64,000 bases of DNA from assembly GCA_964017235.1 (NCBI GenBank), contig OZ024929.1:22317464-22381463 (forward strand), given 5' to 3'. This document shows, one piece after another, positions 12,656-24,800 of the stretch. The notes beneath the pieces were generated by a model. That model had not been told where the DNA came from and did not search any database. It saw nothing but the letters and a program-made list of their open reading frames with translations. The stretch is from Sabellastarte sp. h YS-2021 (lineage: Eukaryota > Annelida > Polychaeta > Sabellida > Sabellidae). Positions within the stretch are counted from its first letter, which is position 1; every line of letters begins with the position of its first letter. The position numbers were made by a program, and so were the translations under genes.

Positions 12656-15371
12656 ATTTTTTGTGGATACAGCTACTTAAATATCCAGAATTATGTTAAG
12701 ACTTTTTCAGCATGTTTCAACATGGTGCTGGTCTAATACACATTGTAATCCTGAAAATATTAACAACAATTGCAATAGTAGCCTGTCAATCTTGATTATA
12801 AAACTTAACTCTTCAATAGCTTTATTATTATAACTCCAAATGTTTACAAAGAAACTTGTCCAGAATATTGCCATGATTTGTTTACACATACACAAGAAAT
12901 ACAGTAGGGATATATATCAACAGATCTACTTAATATAAAAGGTCAGGTACCACTACCCATATGTATCCCTTTTGAAGAGCCTGCGGGCTGTAGTCCCAAT
13001 TTAAAGTTATTGTTTTTTATTTGTATATAAAGTACATCCCCACACAAGAACATTTACATTTCTTGTAGTTGCACCAAGCCGATGTTTATGCCACTATTTT
13101 AACTTTTTTCACTCCAATTTTCTCTCCCTCTTGGAAGAAAAAAGGTCAAAGCCAAACCTCCAAAGTCTATGTGCACTACGTCATAGTAAAATAGATCGAA
13201 TTTCAGTCATGATAACAACAGTAATTATAAAGGAAGCATTGTGTTTTTATAAATTTAAACCTTCTCTGTCTGATGATAACAGAATTACTGAAAATGAAAA
13301 TATGGCTACAGATGATAGGAGTGGTTCTTACGTCAGTAATATTTAGATAACTAAATACTGAATTTTATGCAAACCCATTTCAAAAGTTAGCAAGACTATT
13401 TTGATTATATCAATATGCAATGTCATGTATGGGGTTAATGATTTCAAACCTCGGTTTGCATATATACCAATTTTTAAGATTGTATTGTTCTACCAAATAT
13501 AATTTATTTCCTGAATGTTTAACACACTAATAACTACTTACATGGGACCATTGATATTTATAATAGAAAAAAATAAACAAAATACAAACTTATCAATAAT
13601 CCTTGTCATTACATCTGTCTTGTTAGGTTTTTTCATCAAACATCACTTCTTAGATTAGTTTTGCTGTTTTTGCATGTAAGGTTTTACATCCTCCTTTTGG
13701 TAATACAACGTATTTCTTTAATATCAAAAATACTAGAATTTCTGGTTTTGGCTTAACTACCATTATTATAATTATTTTTTATGAACTTTTAAAGTATTTA
13801 CTTATGATGTGTATCAAATTCTAAGGCACGATAAGACATATGGATAGAGGAAATAACATAAGAAAAGGTCGGCATCACAAAGCATTCAATATTTTACTTG
13901 ATTAAAAGAAAAGTATCAGTAGGTAATAAAAGAGAGGTAAAAATTATAATTTTTCAAAGTTATTTAAAATCTAGATCTTCCATTTGATTTTGTTGAGGAT
14001 TATTCCATCATAATTTAAATTCTGAATGATTGTAATTGATATTGCATGTGGACAAAATACTGTGCTGTCAATAAAATTCTTCTTATCCACTGATATATGA
14101 GGATTGAAAAATTCTGTCAAAAATATATCAAACTCTGTCATCAGAGTTTTAAGTTCCACCATGACATGTTCATGTGATATATAAATGTATGCATGAACAC
14201 ACTTGTAGCAGTTGATATTTATGTAATTACAGAATTTATTGAGAATTGTTTATAAGACATAAAACTTATCAACTGTTGAAACAATTTATTGTTGACTATA
14301 TATGAGTAGGATATCATAACCAAAGCCATAAATATACCTTTGACCTTTGTAAATAAGGTTAAATATCAAATAAACCCACAGATATTTCTTATCCATTGTC
14401 ACCATCTTTCAAGAAATACAAATCATAAACAAAAGTTGTATGTGTAGTTGCATTTTTGTATAGGTTTCCAAATTATTAGAGGTGAAATAAATAGTATCAT
14501 GATACGGCGTGCTCCTAAAAATTGTAGAATTAATGCAATGGATTATAAAAAAATTATACTCATATTTGCAATAGTTTGAAGCTAAAAGCTACAAACATTT
14601 CATTTGGTTTCTTCAACAATTGTGAATTTTGAAGATTATGTAACCAACAAGTATCACATAATAATGATATGTTCCCGGAATGTTGACTTTCAAAAAGTTC
14701 GGATTTCAGTTGTATCAATATTTGAAGTGCAAAAAGAAACTCATGTATTTTTTTAAGTGACAGAAAACTTGTTTGTCATGAAAACTTTCCCTTGGCTACA
14801 TATCAAATATCTCTCACAAAGGCAGTTGCGATCCATTTCTGTATGAATACAAATGATAAAACATATCCTTATTACCTATTTTTTGTTATTATGGTAACAT
14901 TAAAAGATACTTAATATAATGTCCAATTTATTATATCTCGTCTAGTTTCGGTTTTTAATAGTTATTGACACTTCAGCATTCAGGAGTTTTAGTACAAATA
15001 GTGCTTTTACTGGGAAAGTTGTCTTTTCCTTATACAGATAAGCCTCTTAGAAAGTGAAACCACAAGTTAACACTTTCAAAAATTTTCCAAAAGAGACAAA
15101 TATCCACCGAAAGCAATTTTGTTTTTACCTGTAGTTACACAATAATGAAAATTAATCAATAAGTGTGCCATTTTACCTTATTGTAGCATTTTGTGGGGAT
15201 ACGTTATCTGGCGCTACACCGGTGTTTAGAATCAATGAGATATAAAATATTGACAATATGTTGTAGCTATAGTGTTTGTATTAGGTTTTTAACTACATTG
15301 TGTAGATGACTGACACAAAATGATTACATTATGGCCTCGTAACAGACATACACAGATGGCGTACCCCCCCC

Positions 15372-15402
<31 letters not shown>

Positions 15403-15490
15403 ACACAGTGGAGAAAACCCACACATGTGTCAATGATTGTAATAACAACCATTGTGATATCACAGTTTACAGGAAAAACACAAGTACCTA
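12656..15490. other. OAS-A/OAS-B intergenic region: no gene recognised
   Basis: Plain AT-rich DNA with only short open frames. No exon-like family motif is seen on either strand. It ends with the poly-C/AC tract at 15.37 kb and the OAS-B promoter region. Confidence 0.5.
15365..15408 (+). repeat. Poly-C tract followed by (AC)n microsatellite
   Basis: About 25 C residues run directly into about nine AC units, roughly 245 bases upstream of the OAS-B start codon. A 15-C tract also occurs at 1322-1337. Confidence 0.9.
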
Positions 15491-15501
15491 CAGATGGGCA
15501 C

Positions 15502-15549
15502 AGTTTCGATATAAGTTTAGTTTCGCTTATGTTCTTACAGCATATAAAA
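15502..15549 (+). promoter_or_regulatory. Candidate OAS-B promoter: two AGTTTCG half-sites and a TATA box
   Basis: TATAAAA at 15543-15549 lies about 105 bases before the ATG. Two AGTTTCG boxes, at 15502-15508 and 15519-15525, sit 18-41 bases upstream of it. AGTTTC (GAAACT on the other strand) is the half-site bound by IRF proteins in interferon-stimulated response elements. The spacing does not match a full ISRE. A further GTGAAAGT lies at about 15556. The role is inferred from position only. Confidence 0.45.
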
Positions 15550-15652
15550 TTTTCAGTGAAAGTTACTTACTCATATACAGTTAAGGCTGACTAACACAGC
15601 TCTGCTGTCCAATATCAAATTTGTTCATACAAGATTTTTACCAGAATTCAAA

Positions 15653-15829
15653 ATGGCTTACAGTATGCAGTCCAGCTTTCTAGACATTAATCCAGGAGAT
15701 TTAAATAAGTTTATTGATGACAAGTTGCAACCGGATCAAGGATTCCTATCAGAATGTTCCAAAAACATGGACTTTCTGGCAGAATTTTTGAGAAACAAGA
15801 GTGATTTTTCAGTTGCGGAAACAATAAAG
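15653..15829 (+). CDS. OAS: OAS-B exon 1
   Basis: Encodes residues 1-59 (FLDINPGDLNKFIDDKLQPD...SVAETIK) and ends at donor gtaggt in phase 0. The ATG (context AAAATGG) lies about 100 bases after a TATA box. Confidence 0.87.
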
Positions 15830-18800
15830 GTAGGTATATTTTCTTTTGTGTTGTGGGCAACACTCTTGCCTTTCCTCACTGAGGATGAGCCATGCTGGTG
15901 GTTTGGTAACATACTCACCTCCCCCCACTGAGATCAGAGTTCGAATCCTGGCCAGACCTTATGTGGGAAATCTGTTAGTTGCTTGCCATCGGTTAGCGGT
16001 TAGCAACACAGAACCTTGACCAACTGTGCATTCTGGTTTCCTCCACCCTTCTAACTACACATCACAGTATAACTGGTACAAAGGTATTAGGCATGACGTA
16101 AGTACTAAATAAAATATACTTTTGAGTTTGTTGTCTGTGGAAAGGGGTCCGGAATTGATTTCAGCCTTTGGATAATTACTGTGGGTGGTTAAGCTTCGCA
16201 GCTGGACAGAAAAAAAAGACAGTGAAATATGTTTTGGTATGCTTGGAAGAGGTATGATTTAATATTAGTGCTTTTATATTTATTTAGTTTGTCTAGTACT
16301 TTGGCATGCTTTTAAATTAATTTAATAAATTTAAATTTGTCCTGAATGGAAAATGTTCATGAATTTAAAGCTTTAAACCTTTTTATTATCGCTCATGGAA
16401 ATATGTTTTTCCTGTTTAATTAATTAACAAATTAAATATAAGTTATTTAAATATTTAAAACTATCATGGAATTTCCTGGTTCACAGTTGTTTCAAGACAC
16501 AGTGGTTGAATACAGACTAGGACATCGTAGGTGACACCAGTCCCTTTTTGTTTAACTGGACTAATACTTTGTCCAATGTCAATTCAATTGTCTACTCTGG
16601 TTTATTTATTTATTTGCATCGCTTTTAACACTGTACAGATTGATATCACGACGGGTAGTTTTATGGGCAGAGGAAACCAGTAAATACAGTTCACCAGGCT
16701 TTTGTACTGTAAACTGCCGACTAATGAACCCCGGCCTCAGAGGTGGAAGGCGAGACTGTGACCACTCTGCCACCGTGGCCCCCTTGCCTACCCTGGTCTG
16801 GAGTAGGAATGTTGTTAGTTGCTTGCCAAGGTGGTTTAAAATGTAGAATTATGATGGACAACTGTCCATAGTGATTTTTGTTTTCGTAAAATTACTATTC
16901 ACGGCATGACCTGTTTGATATTGTGAAAGTGGCATTAATCTCAATATAAATATATGAAATGGTATATCTGATTTACTAATATTTATGTGAAATCATGGAG
17001 TATTTATTTTAACACATAAGTATAATAAACTCTGAATACAAGAACTTGATATTTTCCTCTGAAAATTTAATTTAAAAGTGATATACCCAAAATGATTTTT
17101 TTTCTAAAAACTTTACATTTGAAAGTGCATTTAAAGATAATAGAAAGAAAATTTTTATTTTTATTTTAATTAATGAAGTGGATATCTTTTCACTAAAATA
17201 TGCATCTACACGTACACAAATGCAACGTGTAAATGCTCTATAACCAGACAAATAATGACATTATATCCACTTCTCTCCATTCTTGGGAATACACAGGTGT
17301 TGCAGATGACATCCAATTGTAGATTATCATTGTGTATTCTGTTAAGTGTCAATCTGATGATTGTGCAAAGTTGTTGCGAAGATCAGTAGCTTCAAAATGT
17401 CCGAGTTCCTTTTTATCAAAAAAGGCTTTCCTTGTAATCTTTTAACATCTGATAGTTCAAATGTCAAGCACTATCAAAGATTGCTTACATTCAAATGGAT
17501 TATTATTGATCAGTATGGTGAATCTTTGGTGATAACCCCATGTTTTTTGCAAACGAACCGCGCATTGAGACATAACCTTAGGTGGCTGATATTAATATTG
17601 ACCAGAAATTACTACTTTCTTGTCAATGGTTTCACCCAGGTACATTTAAGCTAACATGTTTTTACTTCCAGGGAGGATCACTTGGAAAAGGTACAGCCAT
17701 TAAGGGTAAAGCCGACCTTGATGTAGTCATGTATGTATCAAACCGGTTTCATGACATGCAAAGTTTCTTGCGTGGCATTGGTCCAGCCATTAATGATCTC
17801 AAGAGGGAGATCAAAAGATGGTCTGATCAGAGGTCTGGAGTTGGAAGGGTAAATTTGGGGGACACGACAAGACACGCAGTGAAGATGAGCATACAATACA
17901 GTCGACTGGATGGAACAGAAGAAATTGATGTGGATCTACTGCCAGCAATCAACATACTGGCACAAGGTAAGACAAGAAGCTAATTACTACATCACTGTGG
18001 CCTGGTGGGTAACACACTCACCTAGGAACACAGAGGATGTGGGTTCAATCCCATGTACAGGCAGATACATAGTGGCTCGGATGACCACTTAAAATGGCAG
18101 TCCTCTGTCATTGGGTCCTATCCTCAGTGGCAGGTTAAAGAACCTCAAGGACGTTGATAATTGGTCATCCTTCAGCCTCTGTTTTTTAGTTAGGGGAATG
18201 TCAGTAATTGAGAGTTGGACTGTACTTGTACAGTCGAATGGCTCACATAGCACTTTGAGTCCTGTAGTACATGGAGATATTGCTCTGAGTATAAAAATAC
18301 AAAACCACTCTACTTCATGTGGGGGTGTGGAGAGCTCTATACTTTCCAGTCAATAATGTTACTGGTTTTTATCATAGGAAAACTTACCTAATGACACATA
18401 CAGAATAGATATATCACAAATGAAGATAACAATTTTTATAAATTACATAGTTTCTGAGGTATTAATGAACAACAGGAAGTTATTAACCATGGTACGGAGG
18501 CACCATTGTCCCGCTCCGTATATCCCCCAATACTGGCCAAATATCTCTTAAGATGGATAATAAATAATAATAAAAAATATATATCCTGCTCTGTATATCC
18601 CTCTTTATTTTCCAAATACGACATGAAAAATATAAATCAATTTAAAAATCAAATTAAAACCATAGATCTTTTTGTATACAGCGCCCTGTTTTGAAATACA
18701 CATTGTTCCTGTAAGAAACATCTAAATTCAATTGTTATGAGACAATAAACGATGTCCAAAATACAGAGTTTGCAGAAAAAACATCATTGCTGTTAATCTC

Positions 18801-21800
18801 TAAGTATAGCATACTATTAAGCCTCACTACATAATATAAATATGCACAAGCAACGATGCTCTATATACTTTTCACAGGCAAAAATACAGCATACCAAAGA
18901 TTGGACAATCTGTGCCCTGGAGAAAGAGAATATTTTTCTTCCTCCTTAGTTTCTCTGCAGTTGGAGTTTGTCAGGAAACAGCTCCCAAATGTGAAAAACC
19001 TGATCCGTCTGGTGAAACACTGGAGGAAAACAAATTTTGAGGTAAGTCAACACCTACCCAAACTTTCATAGTTGATTTGGCCAGTTACTCTCACAATGTA
19101 AACAAGAGCACTCAGACAGCACTCCGGATCACTCCCAAAAGTCTAATCAATTCTGCCTTTACCATTTTATAACATATCCTGAAAATGTCATCGAAATCCC
19201 TCAATAGGTTTTTGAGCTATCTTTCTTTAAATATTAAATTTCATGGAACCAGAAGATCATGACAGTGATCCGAATCACTCCCAAAATCTAATCAGTACTT
19301 CCTTTTACCATTTTTGACATATCCTAAAAATTTCATCGAAATACATCCATAAGTGTTTGAGTTATGTTGTTCACAAACAAACAGATGGAAAGACACATTC
19401 CCCCACCCCAAGATCAAAATAATACACTAGCTCCTGCAAAATAGAAGCAAGCGTAAAACACACTAAGCCTGACCCACAAGTCAGTTGTGAATGACCTAGA
19501 GGTTAAAGGTGGACAAGGTCAAATGAGAGGTCATATAATTGACCAGAAAGGTGAAAGCAATTGGGAAACAATACCTTGTGGGTTGATACGACCAATAAGT
19601 GAATTACTGGCTATTCTTCCAAGCCCCACTAAGAGGGGCTATAACCTGACCTCACAAAGGTCATCCTATCCCAATAGTAGGGCCACGAGGTCACAAGCCA
19701 CGAGGTCAAATGCAAGTGAAACATTTGCTTCATAAAGTAAGAGTAAAAGTGACACCCAATACCTTAGAATCATGCTTCCAGCAGGTGGAGACAGAGGTTA
19801 TCCTTGCCATCCTCGACAAGAGGTGGAACATGAGACCTCACAAAGGTCACAGAGAGGTCACCGTTCCCTGTTGACACCCCTAAGATCCCAGATGCTAAGC
19901 ACTAGAGCCACTGGACACAAGCCCAGGGCGAGATAACTGGAATCCAGCTGAACCCCGACAAGGGGTAGATCAGAGATTAAGCTTTAGCCAAGGTCACTGC
20001 AAAGGTCAAGCTTACTGCGAAACCCATAGTAGCTGGATTGGAAAAGGTAAGAAAGCCCATGATTGGGTTTTTACATTTATTAATAATATAATATTTTATT
20101 AATGACATACACTAATACACTAAAAGCTTTTTGTAGAATCATGATAAACTGATAAATACAATAAATATAATATTTAAATGTCATTAAGGAGTACCATATA
20201 AACTGGAATAATGCGCTCCTACAGTATAGCCATAGGATTTGGAAATTTATGAACTTTGTAAGCTTGTGTACAAATTATCACATAAGCCAAAACCACACAA
20301 GCAAAATACCCAATTTAAGATATAAGCCAAACACTAAATGATATAATAAAGTTAAAAATTTAGAAAAATTTTGAAAAACCACCCAAACACCCATCAAGGA
20401 AGAAGGTGTTGGTGGAAAGCGTGAAGAAGAGGAGATGAATGAGATTGTGTTGAAATATAACGCCATACACAATCAGAGGCCCAAGTGCCTTATTGTTTAA
20501 TGGCATCAATGGGAACCCCATGCTGATAAGCCCAGGAGGCACGAGACCTCCTGAAGGAGTAGAAAGTAAAGTTAAAGTGTTGCCAATGCAGGATACGGAT
20601 GATCCTTTTAAAATGTTTCCAAACCATGCTATCTGTCAAAGGAACAAGTGAATTTTGCTTTGAAATGGTAAACAAAGGATCATTCTGAGTACTAGGTACA
20701 GCTTGTAGGAGCACCTTAAGTGCAGCAACAGGGCATAATGAAGAGCCAGAAAGTACAGGAATTGAAATTCTGGTTACTTTGTGCCTGAATTGGTTGGTTT
20801 TTGACCATTTGACCACAATAATTGCCAAATCCTGGCCAAAAATGATGTCATCACGAGCCAGGTGCCTTGAAAGGTCAAATGTTGAAGTAGAATGAGTGAC
20901 AATATTAGATAATCTCAAAAATGAGAAAAAGGCTAAAAGGTAGATGGCAGAAAACACTAAAGGATATTGGAGGTTCTAACACGCCAGAATAACCTGGTGC
21001 AACATATATTCATCAAGGACAGAGTGAGACTTGAGGGTCAAAGGTCGGTTTAATTTTAAGGACCCGATGAACATCTGGATCTTCTGATGTTTAAAACAAT
21101 CTGTAGGAAGGTCATATATGATGGATAGGGCTCTAATTGCAGCTAGGTAATTCGCAATATTAGAAACAGTACAATTATTATTGGTATTCTAAGAATGCCA
21201 ATAAGATGTGAACATCTACCTGAGCAGGACGCAGCCCAGAGACCACCAGAAAGGCCATATAGTCCGAAAACATTCGGGAGTATGTCCTCTGAGTGGAGGG
21301 TCTGAAAGCTTGAAACAATCGGTCAAACGCCTGGGTGGTCAGCTGGGCTGCTCCTGCTGGTAAGGCTGAAAAACTAAATGTTATGATTTAAACAAGTCAA
21401 ATCCATATGAGTGGGGATCCAGATCGGATCCGGAACATGAGTTTTTAGCAAATTCCAGGAGGTTTTGTCAAATTTAAATCTAGATAGTAGATCTGCAATG
21501 ACATTACATTTACCAGGTATGTGTTCAATATGAATAGAAATATTGAATAAGGCAGTCAACATCCAAATATTTCTGGCACAGGTCGCCAACATGATGTCCT
21601 TGGTTTTACCAGATAGCAAAACTTCAACTACCGCCATGTTATCACACTTTATACGTACCTTTTTGTTAGCCCATTGGTTAGCCCAAATTTTAAGGGCCAC
21701 TACAATGTTTAGCATTTCTAAGTGGACGATTGAATAATCATTAAAACCTCTTGGAATAGGGAAAGCATAACATTGGTTATGAAAAATACATCTTGGACCA

Positions 21801-24800
21801 GTTAAAGAGGCATCCAGATGAAGCTCAGCTTGGACAGGTCTGGTGTCATAATATACTATGTCATTAAACTGGTCCAAAAAATTTGTAAACCAGGCAAGAT
21901 CTTGAAAAAATGCCTGTGATAATTTACTGACCTCCTATCCCCCATTTCTATTAAAAGCGAAAAGCCCTAGCAGGCTTAACACATTTGGAGATATAAAGGA
22001 GGGAACCCAATAGTGACTGTAGCTGTTGCTTAGTACATGTTATTTTATTTTTCCACTATGCACAATATGCTGCAATTTTTCAGAGGGGACAGACATGGTC
22101 CTAGTTTCTGTATCAATTAGAATACCTAAACATATGATGGACGTGGATGGGGGAACTAATTTTTTGGTACTTATCTGGAGTCCCAGCTCTGCAAGGAGGG
22201 ATGAGAGCATTTCGTAAGCTTGAAAAATTGTGGATGGAGTGCCACAATAGACTAAATCATCCACATAATTGTACAGATCCGGAAATCCATGATTTTTCAT
22301 GATAAATCTGATGCTATTGGTCACTTTTTCAAAGAAAATTGAGCCATGTCTGTACCCGAATGTGACCGATTGATCAATGAAATAAGAAGTTTGTTTAAGT
22401 CCAGAAGATCAATGTCCTCAGGGTCGACTTTGAGCTGACGAAAAGCTCGACTTATATCAACATAGATCCAGGTCCCAACTGTATGAGCCTGTCAATAATG
22501 TTATCAACAGAAGGATAGCTCAACAAAAATTTTGTACCCAGATACATATCTTTAGCAATGCCTGAGTTAACAGATTGACCTTTTGGCCAGCTAAGGTCAA
22601 CAATAGTTCGCCTCAAATCAGAATCTGCTTTCTCCCTTGTCATAAATGGGGAGACATGTAACTGGAAAGGTTTTTGATCAAAAGGACCTAGCATAGCCCC
22701 ATGTGACAATTCTTCTTTGATGTATTCATCAACATGGTCCGAAAATTTACTAGCCAATGCATGGTTAATTTCTGAAGAAACCAGATCCGAAGTTCTATCA
22801 AAATCAACTGGAAAACCAAATTCCAGCAAATCCACTAACTGTTGATCCCAATAATTTTTAAGATGAGATCTCCATGCAGGTATATCGAGATTTGAATGAA
22901 TGGGAATTTGCAAACCCATAAAATTGGGACAGCCAGACGCACGAACAAGGCGGTGGACTAGCAATGGATCAGTTAATTTTTGATTATTTGTTCGAGCCCC
23001 AGTATAAATTTGTAAAGAAGACAGTGGAATAACTCCAAAAGGTTTGTCCATTTGTGATTTACATCTTACATAATCATCACATGATTTGGTCTGAACAATG
23101 GCATCTTGATCGACCTTCTTTTTGAGTAAAATTTTGTCAAAAATATCCAAATTTCCAGTATCTAATAATGCTTTGCCAGAACAGGGAGAAGTACACTGAA
23201 AATCCCTATCTGAAAATTCGGATTGAGAATCAATATCTGTGATCAACTTGTGATCATCGTCAGACTGTAAAATGGCAAATTTATTACACAGGGATATGTC
23301 ATTATGAACAATATCAGTGGCTAAGTTTATATCCTGAGTATTTTTCCTACGTATCTCAGGACAAGTGACTCGAACCTGGGGACTAGCAGTGCAGAGTATA
23401 TTCTCCCCCTTGACTGACCCAGGTGGCATGTCCTTCGGCTTGAGCATCTGACTCGCCTCCAGAGGCACAGATTTTTTGGCACTAGTATTGCATGAGTAAG
23501 CATTTTGCTTAACTACATCAGCAAAAGTCCTACCAGGTATCACAAGTTTACAAGTAGTGATATCTCTCAACCACTGTTTCCACAATGAAATTGGAGCTTT
23601 ATAAGCTTTTTCTGGGTTCAAGAGATCAATCTTACTGTTATATACATATCTACTAGGATGAATGTTTTTATTTACAACATTTAAAAGAACTTCCCGAGCA
23701 TAGCCAGGTTGTAACGTAACTTCATTGACCGTGCTCAGGGTTATTCATTTTTTTTATTTTTGTTTACAGTCAAGAGCACTATGTGTACTAATCTTACCAT
23801 CCTGGGCAAACCAAGAACTACAGATATGCCTGTAAAAGAGTCCTTTTGTTTCATGGTGCTTTGAATAATTATAAGAATTGTCATTAAAGAACACACATGG
23901 CATGGATTTCTGAGATTTTTGGCCTGTAGCATTTTTCTTGAATTTTTGACTACTATGACCTGCCTGGGATGGAGGAAGATGTTTCTGAGCATTAGCTCTG
24001 CGAATCCGATCAATCTTATCTGTCTGTGACCAACTAGTTACCTTGCCTTGCTCCATCCGACACAATAAAACAGCATGGCTGGCCTTGGCTGCCTGCCACG
24101 AGAAGTCATTCAAATCATCGAGAAGTTAGATAAGATAATGTAACATGTGATCTTTCGTTATCTGACATGGTTCCTCTCTCATGATCCGACAAAAACCTGC
24201 CATAAATTGTGTGATATTGAGTTGGTTATAGGTAACCCTGTCTTTCGTGGTACCAGCGAGAACATATTCATGTGGCCATTTAATTTTTTCTTTCACTAAA
24301 ATATCAACAGAACCACCACGTTGAGATTTTATTTTTGGATCCGTACCTTTTTTACCAGAATTCGACAACTGTCTGATACGCTCCTCAACTTGCTCTTGAA
24401 TCAGTTTATTATGTCTAATACTGTGTAAATCGGGTAGTTTTGCATGTATGGTGTCCTCCTGTGAGGAACTAGGGAGACTGGAACTCGCAGTAGTGCTACC
24501 ACACACAGAATCAGAATTTTTTGTTTTAGAACTGGCAACAGAAGCAGAGTTTTCAACTACAGACAACCGCTTACTAATTGCATCTAGCTGAGATAGTATT
24601 CTTTGATTAATCAAAGTCTGATCTGGTTGAACTTCTGATCTCGGATTCGACCTTACCTTGCCCTTGCCACGCATAGCTTTCCTGGAAGTTTTAAAGTCAT
24701 TTAAATGTTTCTGCACAGGGAAAGTATCCTCAGAGTTAGTACTAGGATGAGAAACAATAGTATCAACCAGCGATTCAATATCAGAATCAGTATCCGACCC

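Noticed and set aside
16640-16846. Short frame rich in Arg and Cys
   Set aside because: It lies in a reverse copy of SINE family 1.
20490-20957. A phage- or bacteria-type integrase gene acquired by transfer
   Set aside because: It is in fixed order with gag, RT and RNase H frames on the same strand, as in DIRS-type retrotransposons.
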